From Blumeriella jaapii (lineage: Eukaryota > Ascomycota > Leotiomycetes > Helotiales > Drepanopezizaceae), in assembly GCA_009599575.1 (NCBI GenBank), contig VWND01000001.1:2666001-2730000 (forward strand): DNA of 64,000 nucleotides. The letters are read 5' to 3'. Of the stretch, positions 1-11,850 are shown piece after piece; positions within the stretch are counted from its first letter, which is position 1, and every line of letters begins with the position of its first letter. The notes under the pieces were generated by a model. It did no database searches, was not told where the DNA came from, and worked only from the letters and a program-made list of their open reading frames with translations. Position numbers and translations under genes: made by a program.

Positions 1-447
1 TAAACGACAAAAACCTTTTTATCGAAAAGTTTTACAAAAAAGTTAATAATTTTATTAACAGCGTTTATATAAGCATACAAAATCTTTTAATCATCGGGAA
101 AAAAATCGTTTAATAAAAAAAGCTTTTCGCAAAAAAAATAAAAAGCTTTGGAATATAATTTTTAACAACGTGGCGTTCGTTCCAGATTTTACTATTAATA
201 TTATTTCCGCTAATCTTTTAATTAAAAAAAATTACTAATTTCAAAAATCAAAAAAGCTTTATTTTAAAACGTTAATATCAAACGATCGCCGATTTTTATA
301 TATTTAAATATTTTAAAATCAATTGCTTTTTTTATTCGCATTTTCCACGTAATAATTTAAATTTTTTAAAACGTAATTCGCCCGGCCTAATAATTTATAC
401 AATTCCGAAACGTCGTACGCGTTATAAATTCAAGAAAAGCAGCGTAT
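1..447 (+). mobile_element. Copia C1, left visible piece (protease end to pre-integrase)
   Basis: This piece aligns base for base, apart from transitions, with C2 from about 48743 to 49213. It therefore begins about 2.1 kb into the element, and the C1 5' LTR and gag lie upstream of the window. Around 165-235 the readable fragments (NNVAFV, then an ISV-like stretch) match the end of a Copia protease region, which is followed by the pre-integrase segment. Stop codons break every frame. The element is cut at 447 by A2; the 4 bases GTAT at 444-447 recur at 35867-35870, where C1 resumes. Confidence 0.85.
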
Positions 448-714
448 TGTAAAAGTAGGTAGAAAAACCAGACTAATACGGCCATATGTCGGTGGATAAA
501 ATAGTCTAGGGAATCCCTAAAAAAAAATGAAAAAAGGAAAAAAAAAAAAAATAAAGGTATAAATTGGACTGCGTGCTTATAATACTATTTAAAAGGGTGC
601 TTTGCTTTTATATCTGTTGAAAATAGTCAGTGGCAGAGGGTTTCGGAAGGGTTTATGCTTCGATTATAGCTAAAACTATTAATTCCTATTAATACAAAGT
701 ATTACCGTTTTACA
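448..714 (-). repeat. 3' LTR of A2
   Basis: This 267-bp LTR begins TGTAAAAG on the plus strand and ends CCGTTTTACA. It pairs with 35600-35866. Three further copies of the same LTR are at 11569-11835, 22599-22865 and 56226-56493. It is followed by the A-family 3' untranslated region in reverse. Confidence 0.93.
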
Positions 715-1233
715 TCCTGTTTTAAACAATATATATAATCGTTTTTAACTACGGCCAAAAAAAAACATAATTCTAATAAATGCAATCTAGTCTATCTTAT
801 ATAATCTAAAAACCAATTAATCAAAAACCGAACTTTTTAGCTTTATACTCTTTCGGTCTTCTAACCCGTTTTTGGCCTTTTTGCTATTGGCTTCTGCGGA
901 AAAATAGCGTCTCGCTTATCGTTTAAATTATTTTGTTTACTTTGCTTTTTTAAAAAATAGCTCGATAAATTGTTAATCGAGATATCGTTTAGATTTACGA
1001 ACGTTTTGATAGCTTTTTCGTCGATAATATTATTAAATATCGCCGCGACAAATGCTTTCCACGACTTTTCTGCGTAAATAATAGATTTCAGCTTTTGAAC
1101 GTGGTTTTACGCTTTGCAAAAAGCGCTAAAAAGTCTTGTATTAAAATCGTAGAAATAATCGATTAATTCGTCGTAATTAAAACCGATTAACGCTTTTGCT
1201 TCGCGTAAAACTAATAGGTCGGACCACGGTTAT
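715..1233 (-). pseudogene. A2 extra frame (ORF2), C-terminal end plus 3' UTR
   Basis: Reverse-complement match to A1 positions about 22085-22598. The segment 715-900 is the 3' untranslated region, and 900-1233 is the end of the unrecognised frame downstream of integrase. In-frame stops and missing codons show it is dead. It is interrupted by B1 at 1233/1234 and resumes at 7652. The bases GTTAT at 1229-1233 are the left copy of the B1 duplication. Confidence 0.8.
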
Positions 1234-1498
1234 TGTAACGATTCACTCTGTTGCCACCTCTCGTGTCACCCCAGCAACTACGTATAGTTGCAAGCTCCCT
1301 GGTCTCCTGGTGGGTCTCCTATCAACTGTGGAAACTATCATATATATAAGGCTCTTTTTTCTTAGCAACTTTTGCCTTTTGCAATTGTTAATTCTAAATG
1401 AATATTTTTGTTACAAAACCAAAAGCTCGTTTTATATCATATAAACACGGCGACCAGCTGACTGATCTCTCAGCCCTCCGACTGATTAAATCGTTATA
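1234..1498 (+). repeat. 5' LTR of B1
   Basis: This 265-bp LTR begins TGTAACGATTC and ends CGTTATA. Comparing the six B LTRs suggests original ends of TGTGACGAT and ATCGTCACA, since mutated to TGTAACG and CGTTACA. A TATA-like run (TATATATAAGGC) lies near 1340-1352 and is a likely promoter. Confidence 0.92.
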
Positions 1499-3150
1499 TT
1501 ATTAATAACTTTTTTTTTACGCTAGCGACGGCGTAAACTATTTCTTTTTTCGAATTTCTTACGAATTATACCAAAATGATCGACCGGTCGTAAAAAAGCT
1601 TATTCCGCACTTCGCGAAAAATAGCTTCTGTTTAACGATTCTTTTTTTAACAGAGCTTTTCAGCTTCTGCTACTACACCTTAACCTCCCTTTTTTCAATC
1701 AGCAAAAAAGCAGCCTTTTCCAAAAGCTTTTTTTTCTGAAAAACAGTCTTTTTCCAGAGGAAAAAAAAACAAAAAAAAGGGCAAAGCGCTAACCATTTCG
1801 CTCGCCACCTTTTTCTTGCAGCCTAGCGCTGAAAGCATTTAATTAAAACTTTTGCAAAATCAACTAAAAAAAGCGCAAAAGCGTAAACGACAACTTTTGG
1901 AAATTATACGACTGCGACAGACTTTTTAATCAAAGCGTTTGATAAAATCTATCGAACGTGCTTTTGCCAATCGCGAATCTGCTGCTTTTTCTTTTTTTCG
2001 CAACGTTTCATTTTAATTAATAAACGCTGCAAACTAATTTCCACGCTTTTCGCGAACTTTTTTTAAATTTCCTTTTAACGGCCAAAACCTTAGCGCGCTT
2101 TTTAAACGCTATAGTTTTTATTTATTTGCTGACTTTCGATTAGCTCGTATAAAACGCGTTTCGAATTTTAAGTTTAAATTAAATAATAGTAAAAATTATA
2201 AAACACGTTATTAAAAAACTAAAATTTTCGATAATTTCGAATTTTACTACGACTATTTCGCTAGCGATCGATTTCGCAAAAATTATATATTCGATCAAAC
2301 CGAAAGCGTAATAAAAAAGTTTCTGACTTCGCGTATTTTGAACCGTTCCGATTTTATATTTTCCGAAAAATTAATGAAAAAAGTCGCCGATTTTCTGGCC
2401 GACTTTTTCGACGTTTAAAAAGCCGAAAACGAATTTAAAATACTTGCAATAAGTACGTACGACGATTTAGCGATTTTACCTGCGATTTTTTATTTTCGCA
2501 GCGAACGTTTAAATACGAATTAACAAACAGCTTCGGAACGTTTTCCGCGATAAAATACTAAAGCGTTTACGAAAAAAGTTGCATTTAAAATAAGCGCGTA
2601 CAACGATTTTTAAAAATTAGCTTACCGCCGTTCGACAAAAAAAACAAAATCAATTAGCTAAACGAATTTTATACGCAAATCGCTTTTTAATCAAGTTTAC
2701 CACTTATTAACATAGTAAATTTTTAACCAAAGCGTATTACGAATCAAATCGTACGTACGAAAATCGTTTTAATACTTCACAGGCTTTTTCTCAACCCTCT
2801 GTTCTTTCTTCTTTTCCACGCTAAAACGCTTTTCTTAGCGTTTTTTTTTTTCGATCGGACCAACGATAACGCTCGTTTTTTATTTTATATCAAAAAGTTC
2901 GAGGCCAATTTACACGACCTTTTACGAGCCGACCCTCGGTTTTATTCAAAAGCTTTTTTAGGCTAGTAAATGTAAACGAGATCGAACCGGCCGAAGATTC
3001 GCTTTTTAATAATAATAATAAAAACAAAAACCCTTTTTCAAACGATTTTTAAAACGCATACGAAAAAGTTAAAAACTTTTCCGCCAGTCGAAAAAACGCC
3101 CAGGCCTAAGCAAAGCTTTTTTTTTAAGCGTATTACGCGATATACGTTAT
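1499..3150 (+). pseudogene. B1 leader and gag-region remnant
   Basis: Leader sequence (about 1499-2200) is followed by a stop-ridden frame (about 2220-3150) placed as gag by position, before the protease. Fragments of protein-like sequence run through it, but I see no zinc knuckle or other diagnostic gag motif, so the gag call rests on gene order. A small inverted repeat (TTTACGC / GCGTAAA) sits around 1526-1547, just inside the 5' LTR. B3 (56494-57155) is a third copy of the first part of this stretch and B2 (9215-10850) a second. Confidence 0.55.
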
Positions 3151-3330
3151 TTTAACGTTCGAAAGCTTTTTAATAACGATTTACTAACAATTCCCGTTAT
3201 ATTTATTAAAAATAGCTTTTCGTATAAAATAAAAGCGCTCGCCGATTCTGAAGCGAACGGTTATGCGTTAATCGATTCGGCGCTAATTAAATCTTTTTTT
3301 TTTTTTTTAAAAACTTTTGATTTAATTTCT
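3150..3330 (+). pseudogene. B1 retropepsin (protease) remnant
   Basis: The reading frame contains IPVIFIKNSFSYKIKALADS followed by EANGYALID. This has the shape of a retroviral-type aspartic protease, whose catalytic signature is Asp-Ser/Thr-Gly-Ala. Here the Gly is Glu, a single G-to-A change (GGA to GAA) that would abolish the active site. B2 shows the same region at about 10870-11000. A T-rich stretch and stops follow, so the domain is broken. Confidence 0.65.
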
Positions 3331-3712
3331 TCCGGCTTTTTTTTTTATAAAAAAGTATAATAAAGCTCGTGGCTATTTAATTATACATTTTACGCTTTTC
3401 AATTTTATTATTAATAATCGAATATAATCGTTTATTTTTTTTTTAATTACTAACTTCGGAAATTATAATATAATTTTAGAAAAAGCTTGATTGGCCGAAT
3501 ACCAAGTTTTATTAAATTGTAATAAACGTAAGCTTTATTGGCCGAAGTTTTACCCTTCCACAGCCTTTTACGCTCGTTATATTAAAGTTTTTTATTTGCA
3601 TTCTCGAAAAATTCAATCTCGCTATTAAAACGACGCTGTAAAACGTAACAAAAACCTTAATCAATTATAACAAACCTACGACGTTATGCGGAGCGCGAAA
3701 AGGTCGAATTTT

Positions 3713-3745
3713 ATTCGCGGTGCTAATTTCGATAGCGACGCCAAT
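3713..3745 (+). repeat. 33-bp in-frame palindrome, site B-i (B1)
   Basis: An inverted repeat with left arm ATTCGCGGTGCTA and a right arm ending GACGCCAAT (GACGCTAAT in B2). It reads as 11 codons beginning Ile-Arg-Gly-Ala. It lies between protease and RT of B1. The same site in B2 is 11418-11450. Confidence 0.8.
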
Positions 3746-4229
3746 GGAATAATATAAGAAATTATATTATTTTCCCAGGCTGACGATTTTTCTTTTATTA
3801 TTATTTTTTTTTTTTTTTTTTTTTCGTCAAAACAGCTTTTTTGTTCTACGAAAAACAATTATATTAAAAACCGAAAAAAAGCCCTCGCCGCGATGGCCTT
3901 TCAGTTTAATATAATCGATAATTTAGATAAACAATCTTTTTTTGTACCTTTCAAACGATCAGTTCGAAAACGAGTCTTTTAATTTACTGCTTATCCAATT
4001 TCTATCTGCCAAATTATTACACACGCTTTTAAGCTGATTTTCAGAAAAAAAACAATTGAAATGTTTTTAACCTTTTTATATAAAATCGACAGAATACTAA
4101 ACGACCTTATATATAACACTTTTTTTAAGACCCAATCTTACAGTTTTTTCGAACGTTTAAAACCAACGAAATATCGATTTCGATCTTTTTAACCAGTTTA
4201 ACAAAGCTAATTTCGAATAAACCTTCCTT

Positions 4230-5640
4230 CGAATCTTTTTCTTCGAAATACAAAAACTTCGAACACGTATTTTCTAAGGCCGCTAATAACGAGCTAGCTT
4301 TTTACCGGCCCTACGATTATAAAATCGAACTTATTATAAATAAAAAAAAACTGAAATACACTTTTTTATATAAAATATCGATTTCAAAACTCGAGATTAT
4401 TAAGACTTATTTGCAAAATAATTTTAATAAAAGCTTTATCGAATCTTTCACCGCTTTTTTCGCTGCTTTAATACTTTTCGCTAAAAAACCCGACGGTTTA
4501 CTGCGTTTTTATATCGATTATCGAACTTTTAATAATATCATTCGTAAAAATCGCTATTTTTTTTCTTTTATCGATAAGACTTTTGCTCGTTTTTCGAAAG
4601 CGCGAATTTTTACGAAGCTTAATATTCGTTAAGCTTTTTATAAAATTCGAATAAATCCCGCTAATAAAAAACTGACGACGTTTCGTACGCGTTACGGCGC
4701 TTATAAATGCAAAATGCTATCTTTTGATTTTATTAATAAATTCGCAATTTATTAATATTATATGAACGACGTTTTTTTCGATTATTTAAACGATTTTTGC
4801 ATTGTATATTTAAATAATATTTTTATTTATTCGTCCGACCTTTTGAAATACGTTATATACGTTCGCAAAATGTTTTAAAAGCTTGCTAACGCTAAATTAC
4901 AGGCCGATATTCGAAAGTCTGAATTTAACGTTATTCGGACCCGTTATTTAAGCTTTATTATTTTCATTAAAAATCTAAAAGTAAACTCAGAGAAAATCTT
5001 CGTAATCGTTTACTAAAAGCTTTTTACTATTGTAAAAAGTGTACAAAGCTTTTTTGGTTTTTGTAACTTTTACCGACGTTTTATTCGAAACTACGGTATA
5101 ATTGCAAAGCTTTTGGTTTATTTAACTAAAGCTAACGTTTTTTACAATTTCATTTTTAAATATCAGAAAAGTTTCGATTTTTTTATATTAGTTTTTACTA
5201 TTGCATTAGTTTTATAATATTACAAGCAAAACCTTTTTTGCATATTAAAAACTGACGCTTTCGACGGCGTAATAGCTTTTGTGCTTTCGCAATTTCATAG
5301 CGACGATTGGCTTTTAATCGCTTATTTTAGCAAAACTATAGCTTTCGCAAAGCTAAACTACGTCGTATACGATAAAAAAATGCTCGCAATCGTAAAATCT
5401 TTAAGCAATTTTCGTGCTAAATTAGCTAGCTTAATTTATTAAATTAAAATAATTATTAATTATAAGGTTTTAAAGTATTTTATAACTTTTAAACTTTTAA
5501 ACGCTCGATAAATACGCTAGGCCGAACTTTTCGCCGATTACAACTTTTTTATTACGTATAAATCAAATAAACACAATTTTTTAGCTAACGTATTAATACG
5601 TCGTATAAGCGAATTCGACCGCTAAAACTTTTTTAAACGC
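4230..5640 (+). pseudogene. B1 reverse transcriptase and RNase H remnant
   Basis: Clear Gypsy RT signatures survive: RPYDYKIEL upstream, KKPDGLLRFYIDYRTFNN, and ARIFTKLNIR at about 4600-4632. A fragment FCIVYLNNIFIYSSD (about 4797-4845) occupies the active-site position, where the usual Tyr-Leu-Asp-Asp has become Tyr-Leu-Asn-Asn through two G-to-A changes. The RNase H portion follows with TDAFDGVIAFVLSQF (about 5250-5295). Stops at former Gln and Trp codons interrupt it. The longest open piece is 4411-4632. Confidence 0.9.
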
Positions 5641-7000
5641 ATTTAGCGTTTGCAAATCCTTTTCCGAGCAAATCAGATCGATCACCGCTTTTTAACTGAA
5701 AAACTTCGATCTTTCACGGTTTCCGAAACAGCTGTTTTTATCGTTGAAATAGCTGATTTTTTTTCCGCATTTCGTATCGTTGACCAACTTTTTTACGTTA
5801 ATTGCACAGCTAGCAGCCTGATAGTCTTTCGAAAAAAAGCTGTACGAAACGCTGCGAAAAAAACGACGATAATAATATTCCGTTTTCGTATATATTTGAA
5901 CGCGATCTGCTATTATATTACGGTCGCTTGATAATATTAAACGTCGACCATTTTCGTTTGGCTTTTATACGAGAAATACACGACCAGATTTCTACCGTTT
6001 ATCTTAGCGCTCGCAAAACTACGCAATTGCTTTCGGACTAATATTATTAGCGAGGTATAACAGCTTTCGTAAAATAATATTATCGCAATTGTTACGCTTA
6101 TCGAAAAAGTTTTGTTTTAAAAAATAAGCGCTCCGGCTTTTTTCAGCCTTTTTTTGTTTTTGACCATTTTTGGAAGTACGTTATAATAAACTTTTGCAGT
6201 TTTAACAAAAACAAACACGATTACGACAACGTATTCGTAATAATAAATCGCTTTTCCAAACAAGCTATTTCGATTTTTTATTATAAAAATATCGACGCTC
6301 GAAGCTTCGCTAAATTGTATATATTTTACGTATACAAATATTTTAGTTTTTTAAAAAGTATTATTAACGATCGTAACTTTTAATATTAATTTATTTTCTG
6401 GTTTGAATTAAATAAAATATTCGATACGCAACTAAAGCTTTCGATAGCCGCTTATTCCGAAACCGACGGTCAGACCGAAATTTACAACCAATATTTGCAA
6501 AAACGCTTTCGACTTTTCGTAAATTTTTATTAAAACGATTAAAGCGAATTTTTTTTAATAATGGATTTCGCTTAAATAATCCTTTTTTACGAAAGTTTAG
6601 ATAGCCTTTTATTTTTTGAAATTGTATACGATTATACTTTTTATATTAATTAAAACTGAAAGCTCGACACTTTTTTCTTTTTCAATCTTTTATATAAGCT
6701 AAACGCAAACGAAGCTCGTGCGTACGTTCGCCGCTATTACGACGCTTGGAATCTCGCCAAATCGCATTTTAACAAATTTATAACAAAATGAAAAAAAATA
6801 CAAATAAGTTTCGCCGCGCGATCGATTTTAATATTAGCGATTACGTATAGCTCGATATACGTCCATTTCCGACCTTCCGGCCTTTTCGCAAGCTCGACAA
6901 TTTTACAAACGGCCTTTTTAAAATTGTAGCCAAAATTTTCGACAACGCTTTTAAGCTAAACCTTTTTAGTATTATAAACGTATATTCAGTTTTTCACGCT
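5640..7000 (+). pseudogene. B1 integrase remnant
   Basis: It starts after the RNase H to integrase linker. The zinc-binding region lies around 5990-6100. The catalytic core is around 6190-6560, where fragments match the classic chromovirus string (NKNKHDYDN, INRFSKQA, a downstream SIINDR-like piece, then a TDGQTE-like piece near 6460). Frameshifts and stops separate the fragments. The same region is readable in B2 (about 24630-25870) and on the minus strand in B4 (58422-58616). Confidence 0.85.
5842..5873 (+). repeat. 33-bp in-frame palindrome, site B-ii (B1; one base short)
   Basis: The left arm is GTACGAAACGCTGCG and the right arm runs to GACGATAAT. It is one base shorter than the 33-bp copies at 24860-24892 (B2) and 58923-58955 (B4), because the central A run has lost a base; this shifts the frame. 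It lies in the linker between RNase H and integrase. Confidence 0.7.
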
Positions 7001-7381
7001 AATCGATTGCGTAAAGCAGCTGACGACGCGTTTTTAAATCAGGTTAACCCAGCTTTTGAGCTTATTAATATAATTGGTAAGTTTAAATACGAAGTCGAAA
7101 AATTAATCGCTTGTCGAATGCAGCGAAAGACTTTTTAGTATAAAGCTTTTTAAATAAGCTTAAACGAAGATTTTACGTAGTACTCCGCGTTTGATTTTAT
7201 ATACGCTTTTTTAAAAATGCGCGACTTTTATTTAGCGTATAAAAAACTCTCCGGTCTTTCTGCAAAACTTGTAAACTGGCTGAAGGCGTATTCCGAAAGT
7301 TTGGATTCGTACGATTATTTGAATAATAACGTACTAATGGATAAAAGCTCGAGAGCGCGCTTTTTTCGGACGGGAAAGTAG
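7000..7381 (+). pseudogene. B1 integrase C-terminus with chromo-like domain
   Basis: The fragment KFKYEVEKLIACRMQRKTF (about 7080-7137), followed by a W-lost stretch and EDFT*YSAFDF, has the pattern of a chromodomain (Tyr-Glu-Val-Glu-Lys, then a Trp-containing second half). In chromoviruses this domain follows integrase and directs insertion to heterochromatin. Codons continue to about 7378 and stop just before the 3' LTR. The B2 copy (25871-26152) is open for 93 codons. Confidence 0.8.
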
Positions 7382-7646
7382 TATAACGATTTATTCTGTT
7401 GCTACCTTTCGTATCACCTTAGCAACTACGTATAGTTGCAAGCTCCCTGGTCTTTTGGTGGATTTCCCATTAATTATAGAAACTATTATATATATAAGGC
7501 TCTTTTTTTTTAGCAACCTTTGCTTTTTGCAGTTGTTGATTCTAAGTGAATATTTTTGTTACAAAACCAAAGGCTCGTTTCATACCATATGAACACGGCG
7601 ACCAGCTGACTGATCTCCCAGCCCTCCGACTGATTAGATCGTTACA
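7382..7646 (+). repeat. 3' LTR of B1
   Basis: A 265-bp LTR whose initial TG has mutated to TA (TATAACG). It ends CGTTACA at 7646 and is followed by the duplication GTTAT (7647-7651). It differs from the 5' LTR mostly by C-to-T and G-to-A changes, while CpG sites are largely kept. Confidence 0.92.
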
Positions 7647-8947
7647 GTTATCTGCCGACGAATGCTTTTGAAAAAACTTCGAAGCTTATAAGAAAAACTA
7701 TTCTACGAAATAGTTCGAAAATAATCGTTTGTAATCGAAACCACCGAAAGTGTTATAATTCGCCGCAGTACAAATAATATTAGATAGCTTATCGGAGCGT
7801 CGTTTTCGAAATAGTTTTTGTATTTCTGCGCCGTATAATTATTCGAATAAATTAGTATCGCGCCGTCGGTTTTTTAGATTCTGAATTTAACGAAAACCTT
7901 TTGCTTAATCGAAAAGCTGATAAAAGTTATTTTATTTTTTATTTCGTAGCCTTCGATTTCGTAATCCGATAAAATAGCCGAAGCCATTGCTTTAAACGCG
8001 CTGAAATACGAAAAAACTAAGCTTTTTTAAATAGTTTTAATTAGCTTGGCGTCGTGATATAATTGCAAATAAGCTTCGATTATTTCCGAATTGTATACGA
8101 ATGCAAATAAAACGTAATAGTCGAAAATGGCGTCGGTAAAATCTTCGATCTTTTTCTTTTTTTAAAAATCGGCGATATCGAACTTTGTAACCGTAATACG
8201 ATCGGAACCAGCGAAACTTAAAGCGATCGGAACGTTAAAATATACTACGAAGCGGCAATTTCCAGGATTCCGAATAATTAAAACAGCGAAGTAAAAGCCG
8301 GAATACATTCTAAAAGCTTATTAAATAAAACTATAAAACATATTAGCGAAAAAAGCTGTAGGCGCTTTTTGGGTTTTAACTAATCGGAAATAATACTTGT
8401 ATATAACTACTTTTTTTTTTATAAAATACAGTAATAGCTTGTTTTTTCCGTTATGAAATTTTACGTAATTAACGAATTCGCAGTTTAGTTCGAATAGATT
8501 TTAAAAAACACTTTCGGTCGAAAAGCCAGAAAAATCGGCTTTTAGAAATACTCGTTGCTTTTATTCTTTTACGTTTCAATCGAGCTTTATAATTGCGTTA
8601 AAAGCTTTGGAATCTGCTTTAAAGTTTACGTAATTTAAATAAGCCTTAGCACGTGCTTAAATAGTTTTCGCAATTTTTCGTCGAAATATAAACTGATTAT
8701 TAAAATCAATTTCGAACACGTCGTAATCCGAATTTTTAATAGCAGCGAATCGATCAGCGAAGCCGATAACATCGATTCCTTTTGTAATCAAATCGCAGTA
8801 CGCCGCGTAACAGCGTACGTGAAAATAGCAGAACTTGCCGTTTTTTCTAGCGTTAATATTATTCGTAAAAACAAAATTAAAAAATCGGAATTTCTCAACG
8901 AAAAAAAGCTCGAATAAAAACGGATCACCGTTTTCAAAAGTCTTTTT
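7647..8947 (-). pseudogene. A2 extra frame (ORF2), middle part
   Basis: Reverse-complement match to A1 about 20790-22085. It carries the central and C-terminal part of the unrecognised family-A frame between the B1 and B2 insertions. No known domain is recognised. Stops are frequent. TTTTT at 8943-8947 is the left duplication of B2. Confidence 0.8.
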
Positions 8948-9214
8948 TGTAACGATTCACTCTGTTGCCACCTCTCGTGTCACCCCAGCAACTACGTGTA
9001 GCTGCAAGCTTTCTGGTCTCCTGATGGGTCTCCTATCAACTGTGGAAACTATTATATATATAAAGCTTTTTTCTTTTAGCAACCTCTGCTTTTTACAATT
9101 ATTAATTCTAAATGAATATCTTTGTTACAAAACCAAAGGCTCGTTTTTCATATTATATAAACACGGCGACCAATTGACTGATCTCCCAGCCCTTCGACTG
9201 ATTAAATCGTTATA
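8948..9214 (+). repeat. 5' LTR of B2
   Basis: A 267-bp LTR starting TGTAACGATTC and ending CGTTATA. It pairs with 26396-26662 and keeps the TATATATA-like motif near 9054-9062. Confidence 0.92.
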
Positions 9215-11506
9215 TTATTAACAACTCTTTTTCTACGCTAGCGACGGCGTAAATTATTTTTTCCTTCGAATTTCTCACGAATTATACCAAGGTGATCGAC
9301 CGGTCGTAAAAAAGCTTATTTTCGCATTTTGCGAAAAATAGCTCTTATTCAACGATCCCTCTCTTAGCAAAGCTTTTCAGCTCCTGCTATTACATCTTAA
9401 CCTTTCTTTTAATCAGCGAAAAAGCAGCCTTTCCCAGAAGCTTTTTCTTCTGAAAAACAATCCTCCCCCCGAAAAAAAAAAAACAAAAAAAAAAGCAAAG
9501 CGCCAACCACTTCGCTTGCCATCTCCCAGCTTAGCGCTAAAAGCGTTTAGTTAAGACTTCTGCAAAATCAACTGAAAAAAGCGCAAAAGCGTAAACGACA
9601 ACTTTTAGAAATTATACGACTGCGACAGACCTTTTAATTAAAGCGTTTGGTAAAATCTATCGAACGTGTTTTTGCCAATCGCGAATCTGCTGCTTTATTT
9701 TTTCGCAACGTTTTATTTCAATTAACAAACGCTGTAAATTAATTTCTACGCTTTTCGCGAACTTTTTTTGAATCTCCTTTTGACGGCTAAAACTTTAGCG
9801 CGCTTTTTAAACGCTATAATTCCCATTTATTTGCTAACTTTCGACTAGCTCGTATAAAACGCGTTTCGAACCTTAAGTTTAAATTAAATAATAATAAAAA
9901 TTATAACACGCTATTAAAAAACTAAAGTTTTCGACAATTTCGAATTTTACTACGATTATTTCGCTAGCAATCGATTTCGCAAAAATTATATATTCGATCA
10001 GACCGAAAGCGTAGCAAAAGAGTTTCTGACCTCGCGTATTTTAAACCGTTCCGATTTTACTTTTTCCGAAAAATTAATAAAAAAAGTCGCCGATTTCCTA
10101 GCCGACTTTTCCGACGTTTAAAAAGCCGAAAACGAATTTAAAATACTTGCAATAAATACGTACGACGATTTTTAGCGATTTTATCTGCGATTTTTTATTT
10201 TCGCAGCAAACGCTTAAATACGAACCGATAAACAGCTTCGAAACGCTTTTCGCGATAAAATATCAAAGCGTTTACGAAAAAAGCTGCATTTAAAATAAGC
10301 GCGTATAACGATTTTTAAAAATTGATTTACCGCCGTCCGTCAAAAAAAACAAAATCAATTAGCTAAACGAATTTTATACGCGAATCGCTTTTTAATTAAA
10401 TCTATTATTTATTAAAATAGTAAGTTTTTAATTAAAGCGTACTACGAGTCAAATCGTACGTACGAAAATCGTTTAAATGTTTTATAAGCTTTTTTTCAGC
10501 CTTTTGTTTTTTCTTTTTCTCCACGCCAAAACGCTTTTTTTAGCGTTTTTTTTTTTTCGATCGGATCAACGACAACGCTCGTTTTTTATTTTACATCAGA
10601 AAGTTTAAAAAAGCCAATTTGCACGACTTTTTACGGGCCGACCCTCGGTTTTACCTAAAGGCCCTTTTAAGCTAGTAAATATAAACGAAATCGAGCCGGC
10701 CGAAGATTCGCTTTTTAATAATAATAATAAAAACGAAAATCTTTTTTCAAACGATTTTCAAAACGCATACGAAAAAATTAAAAGCTTTTTCGCTAATCGA
10801 AAACGCTCAAGCCTAAGCAAAACCTTTTTTTTAAGCGTATTACGCGATATGCGTTATTTTAACGTTCGAAAGCTTTTTAATAGCGATTTATTAACAATTC
10901 CCGTTATATTTATTAAAAATAACTTTTCGTATAAAATAAAAGCGCTCGCCGATTTTAAAGCGAACGGTTATACGTTGATCGATTCGGCGCTGATTAAAAC
11001 TTTTTTTTTTTTTTAAAACTTTTGATTTAATTTCTCCCGGCTTTTTTTTTTGTAAAAAAGTATAATAAAGCTCGTAGCCATTTAATTATATATTTTACGC
11101 TTTTCAATTTTATTATTAATAATCGAATACAATCGTTTACTTTTTTTTTAATTATTAATCTCGGAAATTATAGTATGATTTTAAAAAAAGCTTGGTTGGC
11201 CGAATATTAAGTTTTATTAAACTGTAATAAACGCAAGTTTTATTAGCCGAAATCTTATCCTTTTACAGCCTTTTACGCTCGTTGTATTAAAATCTTTTAT
11301 TTGCATTTCCCAAAAATTCAATCTCGCTATTAAAACGACGCTGTAAAACGTAACAAAAACCTTAACTAATTGTAACAGATTTACGACGCTGTGCGAAACG
11401 CGAAAAGGTCGAATTTTATTCGCGGTGCTAATTTCGATAGCGACGCTAATAAAATAATACAAAAAATCATACCATTATTTTTTCAGACTAACGATCCTTT
11501 TTTTAT

Positions 11507-11538
<32 letters not shown>

Positions 11539-11564
11539 CGTCAGAACAGCAGCTTTTTTTCGTT
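9215..11564 (+). pseudogene. B2 leader, gag region and protease remnant
   Basis: Collinear with B1 1499-3840. Leader and gag-region sequence runs to about 10850. A protease remnant at about 10870-11000 again shows IPVIFIKNNFSYKIKALADF followed by an Ala-Asn-Gly-like stretch, so the catalytic Asp-Ser-Gly is lost here too (Asp-Phe). A T run at 11510-11538 corresponds to the T run at 3808-3826 in B1. The piece stops at the A1 insertion; TTAT at 11565-11568 is the duplication. Confidence 0.7.
11418..11450 (+). repeat. 33-bp in-frame palindrome, site B-i (B2)
   Basis: Arms ATTCGCGGTGCTA and AGCGACGCTAAT. It reads IRGANFDSDAN within an open frame at 11391-11573. Same insertion site as 3713-3745 in B1. 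Confidence 0.85.
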
Positions 11565-11568
11565 TTAT

Positions 11569-11835
11569 TGTAAAACGGTGATACTCTGTGTTAATAGGAG
11601 TTGGTAGTTTTAGCTATGGTCGAGGCATGGACCCCTCCGAGATCCCCTGCCATTGACTACTTTCAACAGGTATAAGAACAAGGCACCCTTTTAAATAGTA
11701 CCGCAGGTACGCAATCCAATTCATATTTTTACTTATTCTTTTTTTTCTTTTTTCAGTTTTTTTTAGGAATTCCCTAGACTATTTTACCTACCGATATATG
11801 GCCGTATCAGTTTGGTTTTCCTATCTACTTTTACA
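11569..11835 (+). repeat. 5' LTR of A1
   Basis: A 267-bp LTR starting TGTAAAACGG and ending ACTTTTACA, giving short inverted ends (TGTAAAA / TTTTACA). It is the best preserved of the five family-A LTRs. Confidence 0.95.
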
Positions 11836-11837
11836 TT

Positions 11838-11850
11838 TGGTAATCTACGC
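11838..11850 (+). promoter_or_regulatory. Putative primer-binding site of A1
   Basis: TGGTAATCTACGC begins two bases after the LTR. A primer-binding site pairs with a tRNA 3' end and so normally opens with TGG. A2 keeps the same site with one G-to-A change (35585-35597, reverse strand). The tRNA identity is not assigned. Confidence 0.65.

Larger units (their letters stand above)
1234..7646 (+). mobile_element. Gypsy chromovirus element B1, complete, inside A2
   Basis: A complete 6,413-bp Ty3/Gypsy element with 265-bp LTRs at 1234-1498 and 7382-7646 and a perfect 5-bp TSD, GTTAT (1229-1233, 7647-7651). Its interior reads protease, RT, RNase H, integrase and a chromo-like tail, in the order expected of a chromovirus. 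All frames carry stops that fit C-to-T or G-to-A change (CAG, CAA and TGG codons lost). The insertion site lies within the extra frame of A2. Confidence 0.95.

Noticed and set aside
1196..1444. 82-codon frame at the B1 5' LTR
   Set aside because: It crosses from A2 into the B1 LTR and is therefore a junction artefact; similar frames at 8835-9221 and 26472-26714 also lie on LTRs.
3713..3745. Palindrome as a transcription terminator hairpin
   Set aside because: It lies inside reading frames, recurs in both orientations, and lacks any consistent downstream T tract.
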